Program-made: the position numbers and the translations under genes
Origin: Francisella frigiditurris
GTDB taxonomy: Bacteria > Pseudomonadota > Gammaproteobacteria > Francisellales > Francisellaceae
Direction: 5' to 3'
Length of the DNA stretch: 64,000 nt
Assembly (NCBI RefSeq): GCF_001880225.1
Contig: NZ_CP009654.1
Location: forward strand, 248,001-312,000
The notes under the pieces: generated by a model
What the model was told of the DNA's origin: nothing
The model's database searches: none
The model's input: only the letters and a program-made list of their open reading frames with translations
In this document: positions 1 through 9,170 of the stretch, piece by piece
How positions within the stretch are numbered: position 1 is the first letter of the stretch
Layout of the letters: each line of letters begins with the position of its first letter

Positions 1-1632
1 TTTAGATACAACATCAGCAATTTCACTTTCTGTAACAGATGTTCTAACAAGTTTAGATTCAGAAGGTTCTGCTTGTGTTTTCTCTATTTCTTTTATTTGA
101 GCTTCTAACTCAGGAATTTTCCCATATTGCAGTTCAGCCATTTTACTTAAATCGCCTGCTCTTTGATATTTTTCAAGCTCGAACTTAGCTTTTTCTAGTT
201 TTTCTTTTAGCTCACTAGTACCTTGCATTTTAAGCTTTTCAGCCTTCCAAAGCTCTTCAAAACCTTTATATTCAGACTCTAGTCCTTTTATTTCTTCTTC
301 TAATATTTCCAATCTCTTTCTAGTAGCTTCATCTTTTTCTTTTTTAAGCTGTTCTCTTTGCATTTTTAGCTGAATAATTCTTCTATACAGCTGTTCCATC
401 TTTTCTGGTTTTGAATCTATTTCCATACGGATTTGGCTAGCTGCTTCATCAACTAGATCAATAGCTTTATCTGGTAGCTGTCTATCTGTTACATATCTAT
501 GAGATAGCGTAGCTGCAGCAACTATTGCAGAGTCAGTTATATTCACACCATGATGCAGTTCATATCTTTCTTTAAGACCTCTTAAAATAGCTATAGTATC
601 TTCCACAGTTGGCTCATCAACTAAAACCTTTTGAAACCTTCTTTCTAATGCAGCATCTTTCTCTACATATTCACGATACTCATCTAAAGTTGTCGCCCCA
701 ACGCACTTTAATTCGCCTCTAGCTAGTGCTGGTTTAAGCATATTCCCAGCATCCATAGAGCCTTCTGCTTTACCAGCTCCCACCATAGTATGTAACTCAT
801 CTATAAATAGGATTACATTACCTTCCTGCTTAGATAACTCTTTTAATACAGCTTTTAAACGCTCTTCAAAATCCCCTCTAAACTTAGCTCCTGCTAATAA
901 TGCACCCATATCCAAAGATAATACTTTTTTACCTTTAACTCCTTCAGGAACTTCATTATTAACTATTCTTTGTGCCAATCCCTCAACTATTGCGGTTTTA
1001 CCAACACCTGGCTCACCTATTAGTACAGGGTTATTCTTTGTTCTTCTCTGTAATACCTGTATAGTTCTACGGATTTCACTATCTCTACCAATAATTGGAT
1101 CTATCTTTCCTTTTCTTGCTAGCTCTGTTAAATCAACTGTATATTTATCTAAAGCACCTTTAACATCTTCTTGATTTTGACTACTCACTTTCTCTCCTCC
1201 GCGATAATCATTTACCGCTTTTATAACTCTCTCTTTTGTAATACCAAATTTATTATATAAACTAGTTAAGCTTTTATCCTCAATTGAAGCTTGCAAAAAT
1301 AATTCACTTGAAACAAAATCATCTCCATTTTCTTTTGCATGGCTCATCATTTTTTGCAAATCTAAAACTAAATCTCTTGATGGTTGAATTTGCTGTGAGC
1401 TTTCACTTCCTAATACAGCAACATTTTCAACAGCATCATTTACTGCTTGCTCAAATTTAGAAAGACTTACTCCACAGACACTTAATATAGCTTTTGCAAC
1501 ACTATCATTTTGATCTAGCAAAGCTTTTAGTACATGTATAGACCCAAACTCTGTTGCTTTCTGCTGAAATGCGTAAGACTGCCCTTCTGCTAAAGCTTCT
1601 TGAAACTTAGTTGTAAACTTATTTATATCCAT
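1..1632 (-). CDS. clpB: Chaperone ClpB, N-terminal 544 residues (3' end outside window)
   Basis: Hsp100 disaggregase that works with DnaK/DnaJ/GrpE to extract proteins from aggregates in the cytoplasm. The reading frame is open from ATG at 1632 to base 1. It shows a Clp N-terminal domain (about residues 1-145), the first AAA+ module with Walker [10 protein letters not shown] near residue 206 and Walker [10 protein letters not shown] near 275, and a Glu/Lys-rich coiled-coil M domain (about 400-525). ClpB is usually about 860 residues, so roughly the last third, with the second AAA+ module, lies outside the window. A possible heat-shock promoter lies just upstream. Identity is clear from the domain order. 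Confidence 0.97.
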   Translation of the reverse strand, partial: MDINKFTTKFQEALAEGQSYAFQQKATEFGSIHVLKALLDQNDSVAKAILSVCGVSLSKFEQAVNDAVENVAVLGSESSQQIQPSRDLVLDLQKMMSHAKENGDDFVSSELFLQASIEDKSLTSLYNKFGITKERVIKAVNDYRGGEKVSSQNQEDVKGALDKYTVDLTELARKGKIDPIIGRDSEIRRTIQVLQRRTKNNPVLIGEPGVGKTAIVEGLAQRIVNNEVPEGVKGKKVLSLDMGALLAGAKFRGDFEERLKAVLKELSKQEGNVILFIDELHTMVGAGKAEGSMDAGNMLKPALARGELKCVGATTLDEYREYVEKDAALERRFQKVLVDEPTVEDTIAILRGLKERYELHHGVNITDSAIVAAATLSHRYVTDRQLPDKAIDLVDEAASQIRMEIDSKPEKMEQLYRRIIQLKMQREQLKKEKDEATRKRLEILEEEIKGLESEYKGFEELWKAEKLKMQGTSELKEKLEKAKFELEKYQRAGDLSKMAELQYGKIPELEAQIKEIEKTQAEPSESKLVRTSVTESEIADVVSK

Positions 1633-1682
1633 TACTTATATTCCCCTTATAAAATAAAGTCCTTAAGACTTATATCTATATA

Positions 1683-1709
1683 ACTAAGGGCAAAGGATTT
1701 TTTTTCAAG
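1683..1709 (-). promoter_or_regulatory. Candidate sigma-32 (RpoH) promoter of clpB
   Basis: On the minus strand CTTGAAA (1703-1709) is followed after 12 bases by CCCTTAGT (1683-1690), about 50 bases before the clpB start. This partly matches the RpoH consensus CTTGAAA-N11-16-CCCCATNT. The -35 match is perfect and the -10 match is partial. It fits the known heat-shock control of clpB. Confidence 0.5.
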
Positions 1710-1718
1710 ATATATTTT

Positions 1719-2984
1719 TTAAGATAGTGCTGAAGTTAGTAGTGGAGATATGGTTAAAACGATACCAACAAAAATTATAAAATAGATACTCTTTGTCCTA
1801 TAACTTTTAAGACTTGGTGTTTTAAAAACTATATATGCTGGAATTAAGCACCCTAAAATACCAAATATAGGACCTGATAAAGGCACCAGCTTATATACTG
1901 GTGCTTGGAAAACTATAGAAAGCCATGTAATTAAGAATATTACTACAACCACAGTGACATCCATAAATTTAGAATTGCTCTGCTTTTCTAAGCCAACTCT
2001 ATTAAATCCTATCTTCAAAATCCCTTTAAGTGATTCCGCCATCCCACCCAAAATACTTAAAAATGAAGTTAAAATTGCACAAATACTTATTATGACTCCA
2101 CATATATGAAGAATCATATTTGAATGCCCTTGTTTCTCCAACAGTAGAAATGCTGACTGGTTTGTCTGAGAAGCTTTAACTGCAACATCATGCGGAATAA
2201 CTAAAGAAAATGAAAATATATATGCACCTATAATTATTACAAGCAATATAAAAGCTATCTTCATTGTTCTAAGAGCTTTTGCCATAATTATTTCTTTAGT
2301 TTCATTATGATGATGAAGTCTATAGCCTATAACCATTGGACTTAGCGATTGTATAAATAAAATAGATGTTAATGAAAACGGCAACATAATTATAGTTTTT
2401 GCAATAAAGTCTCCACCCGTATCAGGTAAAGATGTTAAGTTACCAATTTTCCATAAAGGTACTAGTGATATTGATGCTAAAACAATAGAAATAACCAATA
2501 TAAAAACTAAGAATGTTGAAACCCTAACAAGCAACCTCTGACTTTTTATACCTGTAAAAATCAAAACAATCATTAATATAGCACTAAAGATTATATTTTG
2601 ATCAATATGAAGGGTTGATATAAGTCCAAACTCATATAAATAAGAAGCTAATGATTTAGCTACTACTTCAGCATATATTACTGTCCATGTTAACATCATT
2701 AAGAAATATAATATTCCTAAGAAGATTCCCCACTTAGGTCCTAGAAGTTCATTTATAACTTCTTTATAAACTCTAGGTTTACTCGATGCGAAAAGCGTTT
2801 GAATATATAATTTTTGGAAGAGATAAATTCCTGGATAAGCAATTAAAATAGATAACGCAAATACCGTAAAACCCACTACGCCTATACTTACAGGGGTTAA
2901 AACAATGCCAGCCCCAATAGCCATACCAAAACTGACTATAAGCCATCCAAAATCGAATTTATTAAATCTATCTTTATCTATCAT
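1719..2984 (-). CDS. Aromatic/hydroxy amino acid permease (HAAAP family, TyrP/Mtr-like)
   Basis: A 421-residue inner-membrane protein with about 11 hydrophobic segments. The N-terminal GMAIGAGIVLTPVSIG segment is typical of HAAAP-type H+ symporters (TyrP, Mtr, SdaC). The length matches the family (400-430). The substrate, tyrosine, tryptophan or serine/threonine, cannot be fixed from sequence alone. The start overlaps the end of the upstream acyltransferase gene by 11 bp, so the two are probably cotranscribed. Amino acid import would suit an auxotrophic intracellular or host-associated lifestyle, but that is inference. Confidence 0.82.
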   Translation of the reverse strand: MIDKDRFNKFDFGWLIVSFGMAIGAGIVLTPVSIGVVGFTVFALSILIAYPGIYLFQKLYIQTLFASSKPRVYKEVINELLGPKWGIFLGILYFLMMLTWTVIYAEVVAKSLASYLYEFGLISTLHIDQNIIFSAILMIVLIFTGIKSQRLLVRVSTFLVFILVISIVLASISLVPLWKIGNLTSLPDTGGDFIAKTIIMLPFSLTSILFIQSLSPMVIGYRLHHHNETKEIIMAKALRTMKIAFILLVIIIGAYIFSFSLVIPHDVAVKASQTNQSAFLLLEKQGHSNMILHICGVIISICAILTSFLSILGGMAESLKGILKIGFNRVGLEKQSNSKFMDVTVVVVIFLITWLSIVFQAPVYKLVPLSGPIFGILGCLIPAYIVFKTPSLKSYRTKSIYFIIFVGIVLTISPLLTSALS

Positions 2985-3888
2985 AATTTATTTTTTCTGT
3001 TGCCGCAGTTATATAGTTATCATTTTTCTGCCAAAGTTTATTTAGCCATTGTTGGAATTCTTCTTTATCTTGTTCATTACCAAAATAATCTTTTAGAGGA
3101 ATTTTTGGTAAAGGAATAAATTCCATTTTTATTCTGATTCTCTTTGTTTGTCTGGTCATAAATCTCCACAAAGTCTCTTTAGAAGATTCATAAATAATAA
3201 TTGTATTTAAGATACCATCAAGCCTACCCGATAAAGCCTCTAAAATAACGGCTATACCACCAGCTTTAGGATTTAATAAATTCTTGTATTTGCTTTTTTT
3301 AGCCTTCTGAAGAGTATATCTAGTACCCTCAACAAAATTTATTATAGTTGTTGGTCTTTTTGGCATTTTCTCACAATACTCTTTTGTACGACGAATATCT
3401 TCACCTTTCTTTTCGGGATTTTTCTCAAGATATTCTTTTGAATATCTCCTCATAACAGGAAAATCTAAAGCCCAACAAGCTAATCCAATAAATGGCACAT
3501 AAATCATTTGGTATTTCATGAAAAACTTCGGAAATGCTATCTTTTTATGAAAAACTAATTGTAAAAGCAAAGTGTCTAACCAACTTTTATGGTTACATAT
3601 CACAAGATAAGATCCATCTTTTTTTAATTTTTCATCTTGCTCAAAGATTATCTCGGTTGGAGAAATTAGTTTCACAGCAAAAATATTAAGGCTCACCCAT
3701 ATCCGTGCAAAAAATTCCAATATCGATCCTAAGAAAAACTGTAAGCTTTTTATAGGAATTAATAATTTCAGTAAAGATAATGAAACTATAGGAACTGCAA
3801 CAATCGCTGTATTAATCAAAAGTAAAACTATAGAAACCATTCCGTAGTAAAAATTTTTAATTTTTTCTAACATCGCTAAAAAATACAT
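2974..3888 (-). CDS. PlsC-type acyltransferase (YihG-like)
   Basis: A 304-residue 1-acyl-sn-glycerol-3-phosphate acyltransferase family protein. The N-terminus has two hydrophobic stretches (about residues 15-65). The catalytic HX4D motif appears as NHKSWLDTLLLQ near residue 99, followed by the FVEGTRYT block near 185, the second conserved PlsC motif. Length and blocks resemble E. coli YihG, a membrane acyltransferase that modifies phosphatidic acid acyl chains. It lies 29 bp downstream of the ComEC gene and overlaps the permease gene, giving a three-gene minus-strand run. Confidence 0.88.
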   Translation of the reverse strand: MYFLAMLEKIKNFYYGMVSIVLLLINTAIVAVPIVSLSLLKLLIPIKSLQFFLGSILEFFARIWVSLNIFAVKLISPTEIIFEQDEKLKKDGSYLVICNHKSWLDTLLLQLVFHKKIAFPKFFMKYQMIYVPFIGLACWALDFPVMRRYSKEYLEKNPEKKGEDIRRTKEYCEKMPKRPTTIINFVEGTRYTLQKAKKSKYKNLLNPKAGGIAVILEALSGRLDGILNTIIIYESSKETLWRFMTRQTKRIRIKMEFIPLPKIPLKDYFGNEQDKEEFQQWLNKLWQKNDNYITAATEKINYDR

Positions 3889-3917
3889 AGTACTAGTGAA
3901 TTTATCTTATCACTTCT

Positions 3918-5981
3918 CTAATAGTTTTTTAACAAGCTTTTTATTTGCATATGACCTTTATTATCTATGATTATATTTATTGCCCCATTATTATGAATAT
4001 CGACAACGCCAATATTTTTGGCATTAAGTGACTTTAGTTTATCTTTATCAAAAAGATTTGAAGAACTATAAATAAAGTATTTCGGCTTTAACTTATGAAA
4101 GAATTTGTAATATAAATCTACTGGTGAAACTATTAGATCCGCTTTAATAAAACGATTATATAAACTAAAAACCTTTCTTTGATTTTTATGTGGGCTATCA
4201 GGCACCAAAAGAAAATTTTTATATTGATTATGAAGATTCAAATAACAATACCCATCACTCTCCAATAAATAGAAAGTGTCTTTCTCTATATGTAAACTAT
4301 TATCATAATCACACTTTATAAATCTATCTTTGAAACTATCATTTATGGTATTTGCAATTATATTTCTTACTAGAACAATATTATCCAACTCGTTAATATT
4401 TATATTTTCATTAGCATTACTAACAATTACATAATCGAGTTTATCGATACCATTTAATCTTAAATATGGTTTTAATACGTTATTCAAAGTATAAGCATCT
4501 TGAAGGTTTGCTTCATTTGTATATAACACATCAACTCCTTTATCTTGAACTAAAACAAGTTGATTTTGAGTATCAAAGATATGTAGTCTAAAATCACCAT
4601 ATTGCTGTGAAACATTCTCTGTGCTCTGAAAAAACACTAAACACATCGCTAATCCTAATAACCTAAATGAATTCGATAAAGGTAAAACAACTAAAACTAA
4701 TCCAAAGATAACAACTACCAAAGAGGTAAATGAAAAATATCCCCAATAATCAATAAAACTAAATTTCCCAATCAATAATTCTAGAAAAGAAACTAAGAGC
4801 TGTAAAAACATTACAGCTAAAAACCATACCTTTATGCCTATAAACGATAATAGTAGACTAAACAAAAGTAGTGGAACTATCACAAAGCTGACTAATGGAA
4901 TAGCAATGATATTGGCGATGATTGAGACAATTGAAAAGCCTGTAAAATAATAAACCGTTATTGGTATTAAAAATATTGATAAATAAACTTGTGCTAATAT
5001 CGAAAGCTTATACTTACCCTCATACTGTTGTAAGACTATTGATATAAATATTAAAAATGCTACAGCGCAAAAGCTTAACCACATGCTTACACTGTATATA
5101 GATTTGTAATCTAATAGCAGAATTATAAAAAATGAAATAATTAATATTCTCACTAAAGTAACTTTTCTAGTAGAAAGCCAAAACAATCCAAATATTAGGA
5201 GCATTAACATTGCTCGCTGTGTAGGTACACTAAATCCAGCCAATAGGCTGTAAAACAAAGCTACTATAAGAGAAAATATAACCCCTATATACTGAGCAGG
5301 GACTTTCCTACACAAACGAGGAGATAACGACCATAAAACTCTAGCTAATATAAAGCCTATCAAAGCTAAAAGCCCTACATGCAACCCTGAAATCACCATT
5401 AAGTGAGATGTTCCAGTCTGCTGAAAAAGATTTTTATAAAAATCTGAAAAATCCTTATCTCCTATTAGTAAAGCTACTGCTAAAGATTTAACATCATAGC
5501 TTTGCAAATCATTATCTATTCGACTCTTTATTTCATACCTTATCCGTTCAGGTAAATATCTAAATGCAATACCCTTAAACTTAATTTCCGTATCCGTAGC
5601 CACCCGTCCTTCTGCTACAATATTTTTATTTTTTAAATATTCTGAATAACTAAATGCTTCTACATTTTCACTCTCATAATTTTTATAGAGCTTAACTTCC
5701 ACTTTTAATTCATTTGCAGGAATCAAATAATGACTTAAGCTTTCATCTGCTTTTAATAAGAAATCCCCATACTTATCTGTATGGAAAACAAACTCTATAT
5801 TTTGATCTTTTATTTTTGGTAATGAGCTAACTATTCCATCTAAAAGAATCGTTCCTTGATACTTAAAAGCCTCTATTTTATGTTCTGAAGAACAACTAGA
5901 TAAAGATAATAAAATTAGAATAATAAAACAAATATAAAGTTTCTTAACTATATATTTCCTTATAGTATTTTCTAAAAGCAA
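3918..5981 (-). CDS. comEC: ComEC/Rec2 family protein with degenerate C-terminal domain
   Basis: A 687-residue membrane protein of the DNA-uptake channel family. An N-terminal DUF4131-like part (about 1-150) is followed by the ComEC core, with the hallmark GTSHLMVISGLHVG near residues 188-203 and QRAMLMLL near 255, and many membrane segments to about residue 450. The C-terminal third aligns in position with the metallo-beta-lactamase domain of ComEC. However, it shows no HxHxDH metal site; the expected place reads VIVSNANENINI. The first 30 residues form a hydrophobic segment ending LSLSSCSS, which resembles a lipobox but is more likely the first membrane segment. Family is clear; nuclease activity is doubtful. 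Confidence 0.88.
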   Translation of the reverse strand: MLLENTIRKYIVKKLYICFIILILLSLSSCSSEHKIEAFKYQGTILLDGIVSSLPKIKDQNIEFVFHTDKYGDFLLKADESLSHYLIPANELKVEVKLYKNYESENVEAFSYSEYLKNKNIVAEGRVATDTEIKFKGIAFRYLPERIRYEIKSRIDNDLQSYDVKSLAVALLIGDKDFSDFYKNLFQQTGTSHLMVISGLHVGLLALIGFILARVLWSLSPRLCRKVPAQYIGVIFSLIVALFYSLLAGFSVPTQRAMLMLLIFGLFWLSTRKVTLVRILIISFFIILLLDYKSIYSVSMWLSFCAVAFLIFISIVLQQYEGKYKLSILAQVYLSIFLIPITVYYFTGFSIVSIIANIIAIPLVSFVIVPLLLFSLLLSFIGIKVWFLAVMFLQLLVSFLELLIGKFSFIDYWGYFSFTSLVVVIFGLVLVVLPLSNSFRLLGLAMCLVFFQSTENVSQQYGDFRLHIFDTQNQLVLVQDKGVDVLYTNEANLQDAYTLNNVLKPYLRLNGIDKLDYVIVSNANENININELDNIVLVRNIIANTINDSFKDRFIKCDYDNSLHIEKDTFYLLESDGYCYLNLHNQYKNFLLVPDSPHKNQRKVFSLYNRFIKADLIVSPVDLYYKFFHKLKPKYFIYSSSNLFDKDKLKSLNAKNIGVVDIHNNGAINIIIDNKGHMQIKSLLKNY

Positions 5982-6068
5982 AGAATGTCTCTAAAAATGT
6001 ATTTCTCTTATAAGCTTATATAATTTTAAGTCTTTTTACAGTTTATTTATTTTTTCCTAAAAATTATA

Positions 6069-6097
6069 TTGACAGCCCGTTATAAAGCTTATAGAAT
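6069..6097 (+). promoter_or_regulatory. Strong sigma-70 promoter for leader ORF and ABC transporter
   Basis: TTGACA (6069-6074), a 17-base spacer and TAGAAT (6092-6097) match the sigma-70 consensus closely. Transcription would start near 6104, giving a leader of about 370 bases before the permease gene at 6473. That is unusually long for this compact genome. Confidence 0.75.
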
Positions 6098-6114
6098 CCG
6101 CAACACAACTAGCT

Positions 6115-6135
6115 TTAATGCATTTTTTGCATTAA
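6115..6135 (+). repeat. Perfect hairpin in the ABC transporter leader
   Basis: Arms TTAATGCA (6115-6122) and TGCATTAA (6128-6135) enclose a five-T loop, just after the predicted transcription start. It could be a 5'-end stabilising stem or an operator palindrome. No U-tract follows, so it is not a terminator on the plus strand. Confidence 0.5.
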
Positions 6136-6166
6136 AACTATTAATTCAAGAAAAAAGGAGTCTATG

Positions 6167-6211
6167 ATGTTCATAACTCACTCATTACAACCACCAAGTT
6201 GTTCTAAATAA
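6167..6211 (+). CDS. Short leader ORF, 14 codons, Cys near the C-terminus
   Basis: An ideal Shine-Dalgarno AAGGAG (6155-6160) sits 6 bases before ATG at 6167. Another ATG immediately before it is too close to the ribosome site. The ORF encodes MFITHSLQPPSCSK and stops at 6211. It lies inside the long leader of a NitT/TauT-type ABC transporter operon. Position, size and the Pro-Pro-Ser-Cys ending suggest a regulatory uORF, perhaps sensing charged Cys-tRNA or ribosome stalling at Pro-Pro. This is inference; the peptide could be incidental, but the ribosome site is better than those of most genes here. Confidence 0.5.
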   Translation: MFITHSLQPPSCSK

Positions 6212-6266
6212 CAATCCCAAAGTAATTTGCTTTTTCATAAATTAAGTAAAGTTAATACTAACTACC

Positions 6267-6288
6267 ATTCTTCTTCAAAGAGAAGAAT
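6267..6288 (+). repeat. Second hairpin in the leader, downstream of the leader ORF
   Basis: ATTCTTCT (6267-6274) and AGAAGAAT (6281-6288) pair perfectly around a six-base loop, 55 bases after the leader ORF stop. It could take part in an attenuation switch with the leader ORF. No strong T-run follows, so it is not a simple intrinsic terminator. The remaining bases to 6472 hold no gene that I can see. Confidence 0.4.
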
Positions 6289-6472
6289 ATCATTTCTTAG
6301 TTTTAGAAAAGCAAACTTTAGTTTGTAACCATTATTTATTTTATTGATATATTTATTTGTTAATTGTAATTATCAATATAGCTATATCACTAAAATATAT
6401 ATGTGGTTATTCCAACTTAATAAATAGTTATCCAATAACTTAAAACTTTATTTATTAATAAGGAGTACTATC

Positions 6473-8182
6473 ATGTTTGTTACTCAAAAAAATTTTATCA
6501 ACATTCCAGATATTATTATTACTTTACTTATAATTTCATCATTTGGATTGTTATATTACGGATGGCATGACATGCATCAAGCTTTTGTTGATGCTTCGTC
6601 TATTTCAGCAATTTCTCTTGATCCAAGACATTTACCTTACTATATGTTACGAACAACCATGAGGTTAATCATTGGAATGATATTCTCATTTGTTTTTGCA
6701 TTATCTATAGGTTATGCATGTGCAAAAAACAAACATATTGCAAGAGTATGTTTGCCAATCATTAACTTTCTAGAGTCTGCTCCACTACTTGGTTTTTTAA
6801 CATTTACAACAGCATTTTTTCTATTTTTATTTCCACATTCAGTAATGGGACTTGAAGCTGCTGCTATATTTGGAATTTTCACCTCCCAAGCTTGGAATAT
6901 GGCCCTAATACTATATCAAACCATAAGAATTGTTCCTGCAGAACTTGTTGATGCTGCTAACTCTTTTGGCCTAAATGCTTGGCAAAGATTTTGGAAAATA
7001 GAAATGCCTTATTCTGTACCAGGCTTATTATGGAATATTATGGTATCCCAATCCGCAGCATGGTTTGCAATCACTGCAAGTGAAGCAATACCTGTTGCTA
7101 CAGGAGATGTAAATCTACCAGGCGTCGGATCATACATTGCAGTGGCTTTACAAAACTCTGACACCTATGCAATTTTATATGCTCTAATGGCTATTATCAT
7201 CAACATAATATTACTTGATCAAATCATTTTTAGGCCTCTTGTAAAATGGTCTGAAAAATTCAAGTATGAGTCTCTTAACAGTCGAAACGCTAGTAAACCT
7301 TGGCTATATCATTTATGTATAGTATCTCCAATATTTTCTTATATTAGAGATATTTTCTCTTTGATTGCTTTCTGGTTTATCAATGGTTTCAGTATGATCA
7401 CTTATAAATTAAATATTAAATTCAGAGCTAAGCTATCTAGTCAGATTAAATTTAGTCTTTGCATATTATGGTACATATGTATTATTGGGCTTTTTAGCTG
7501 GGGTGGTTATGCCTTATGGAAGTTCTTTCCTAATGGAGATATGACATACCTTATCCCTCTTATGCTAGAAACTACATTAAGAGTCACTATAGCCATGGGC
7601 ATAAGTGTTATTATATGCACTCCATTAGGTATATGGATTGGAATATCTCAAAAAAGAACTAAGGTTGTTCAGCCAATTATACAAATTTTGGCGGCAATAC
7701 CTCAGCCAATTTTCTTTCCAATCGTTGCAATCTTAATTCTAACAGGTGACGGATCACTTAATATATGGTGTATTCCTTTAATTATGACTGGTACATCATG
7801 GTATGTGTTATTTAATGTAATAGCTGGTGTTTCTAGCTTACCAACAGAAATAGTTGAAATGACAAAATCATTCCAACTGAAAGGTCTAAAATGGTGGTTC
7901 AAATTTGTGATTCCTGCTGTGTTTCCTTATATAGTATGTGGAATCATTAGTGCTGCTGGTGGTGCCTGGAATTCAGCAATCGCTGCTGAACTTGTAACTT
8001 GGGGAGCAAATACTATCAAAGTTGATGGAATTGGAGCTTTAGTATCAATAACTACAGGCAACAATCAACTTCCTGAAGCAGCCTTAGCCGTCGTTGCCTT
8101 ATGCTCTTTAGTTGCTTTATGTGTGATTTTTATCTGGAAGCCGTTATATAGATTAGCTGAAACAAAATACAAATGTAGCTAA
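6473..8182 (+). CDS. ABC transporter permease, two fused BPD_transp_1 domains (NitT/TauT type)
   Basis: A 569-residue inner-membrane protein made of two permease halves. Each has the EAA-type cytoplasmic loop: ELVDAANSFGLNAWQRF near residue 158 and EIVEMTKSFQLKGLKWW near 460. NitT/TauT permeases are normally single-domain of about 250 residues, so this is a tandem fusion in which one polypeptide supplies both channel halves. A ribosome site AAGGAG lies 8 bases upstream. The ATPase gene follows after 42 bp. No periplasmic binding protein is encoded nearby. The substrate is unknown; family members import sulfonates, nitrate, taurine or thiamin precursors. Confidence 0.88.
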   Translation: MFVTQKNFINIPDIIITLLIISSFGLLYYGWHDMHQAFVDASSISAISLDPRHLPYYMLRTTMRLIIGMIFSFVFALSIGYACAKNKHIARVCLPIINFLESAPLLGFLTFTTAFFLFLFPHSVMGLEAAAIFGIFTSQAWNMALILYQTIRIVPAELVDAANSFGLNAWQRFWKIEMPYSVPGLLWNIMVSQSAAWFAITASEAIPVATGDVNLPGVGSYIAVALQNSDTYAILYALMAIIINIILLDQIIFRPLVKWSEKFKYESLNSRNASKPWLYHLCIVSPIFSYIRDIFSLIAFWFINGFSMITYKLNIKFRAKLSSQIKFSLCILWYICIIGLFSWGGYALWKFFPNGDMTYLIPLMLETTLRVTIAMGISVIICTPLGIWIGISQKRTKVVQPIIQILAAIPQPIFFPIVAILILTGDGSLNIWCIPLIMTGTSWYVLFNVIAGVSSLPTEIVEMTKSFQLKGLKWWFKFVIPAVFPYIVCGIISAAGGAWNSAIAAELVTWGANTIKVDGIGALVSITTGNNQLPEAALAVVALCSLVALCVIFIWKPLYRLAETKYKCS

Positions 8183-8224
8183 TCAACAAAGAATTAAACT
8201 AATAAATTTTAAAAGGAGTTTAAC

Positions 8225-9001
8225 ATGAATAAATTATATCCAACTCTCATTAAATGTAGAAATATCTCTTTATCATATGAACAAGAAAAAGAGAGAAAAA
8301 CTAGAGTCTTAGAAAACATAGACTTTGAACTTAAAGAGAATGAAATAATTGCTATTGTGGGTAAATCTGGTGCCGGCAAATCTAGCTTATTAAGAGTATT
8401 AGCTGGACTAATCAAACCCTCATCTGGTCAGCTATACTATAAAGAAGACCTCGTTACTGAACCCTTAAAGGCCATGAGCATGGTATTTCAGAACTTTGCT
8501 TTACTTCCATGGTTAACAGTAGCTGATAACATTCTCTTTGGAAATGACGCATTAGGAATATCAAGATCAGTTAGCAAACCCAAAGCTTTAAATATTATTA
8601 GAAAAATTGGTTTATCAGGATTTGAAAATTCCTACACAAGTGAACTTTCTGGAGGAATGAAGCAACGTGTTGGCTTTGCTAGAGCTTTAATGGTAGAGCC
8701 TGAAATATTGCTCTTAGATGAACCTTTCTCATCCTTAGACATTGTAACTGCTAAAACATTAAGAAATGACATTATGGATCTTTGGATAAATAAACAAACT
8801 AGTACCAAAGCAATTGTGCTTGTAACTCACAATATTGAAGAAGCTGTCCTTATGGCTGACAGAGTAATCGTACTAGGTAGCCACCCTGGACGTATTGCTG
8901 CTGAGGTGGTTGTTGATCGCAAAGTTCCTTGTAATATTGAAGATGCTGATATTAGAATTTTAATAAATGATATTGGCTCAATCATGCATGCAATTCACTA
9001 A
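8225..9001 (+). CDS. ABC transporter ATP-binding protein (NitT/TauT, SsuB/TauB-like)
   Basis: A 258-residue ATPase that energises the fused permease encoded just upstream. Walker A is GKSGAGKSS near residue 45, the ABC signature is LSGGMKQR near 140, and Walker B is ILLLDEPF near 160, followed by the H-loop VTHN near 200. The VFQNFALLPWLTV Q-loop is characteristic of the SsuB/TauB subgroup. A clear AAAGGAG lies 8 bases before the ATG. Spacing and shared family make an operon with the permease gene nearly certain. Confidence 0.93.
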   Translation: MNKLYPTLIKCRNISLSYEQEKERKTRVLENIDFELKENEIIAIVGKSGAGKSSLLRVLAGLIKPSSGQLYYKEDLVTEPLKAMSMVFQNFALLPWLTVADNILFGNDALGISRSVSKPKALNIIRKIGLSGFENSYTSELSGGMKQRVGFARALMVEPEILLLDEPFSSLDIVTAKTLRNDIMDLWINKQTSTKAIVLVTHNIEEAVLMADRVIVLGSHPGRIAAEVVVDRKVPCNIEDADIRILINDIGSIMHAIH

Positions 9002-9117
9002 TAATCTAAGACTAAAATTTATCTGTAATATTTCTATTCTTCGAACAAAATTTATTCTAAAATTCAGATATTAATAGAGTAGAAATATTCTTTTAAAAAT
9101 ACCTATTGCAAAAAAAT

Positions 9118-9145
9118 AAAAACCGAGGATAATACTCTCGTTTTT
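9118..9145 (+). terminator. Rho-independent terminator after ABC transporter operon
   Basis: A five-A run (9118-9122), CCGAG, a seven-base loop, CTCG and a five-T run (9141-9145). The stem is short, with one bulged C, but the A and T flanks extend it and allow function in both directions. It lies between the ATPase gene and the next gene. Confidence 0.55.
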
Positions 9146-9170
9146 ACGGCACTTTAACCTAAGGAATTAT

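Noticed and set aside
5982-6472. A known riboswitch (thiamin, SAM or cobalamin type) before the ABC transporter
   Set aside because: I could not find the conserved cores of these classes; the leader ORF and hairpins explain the length better.
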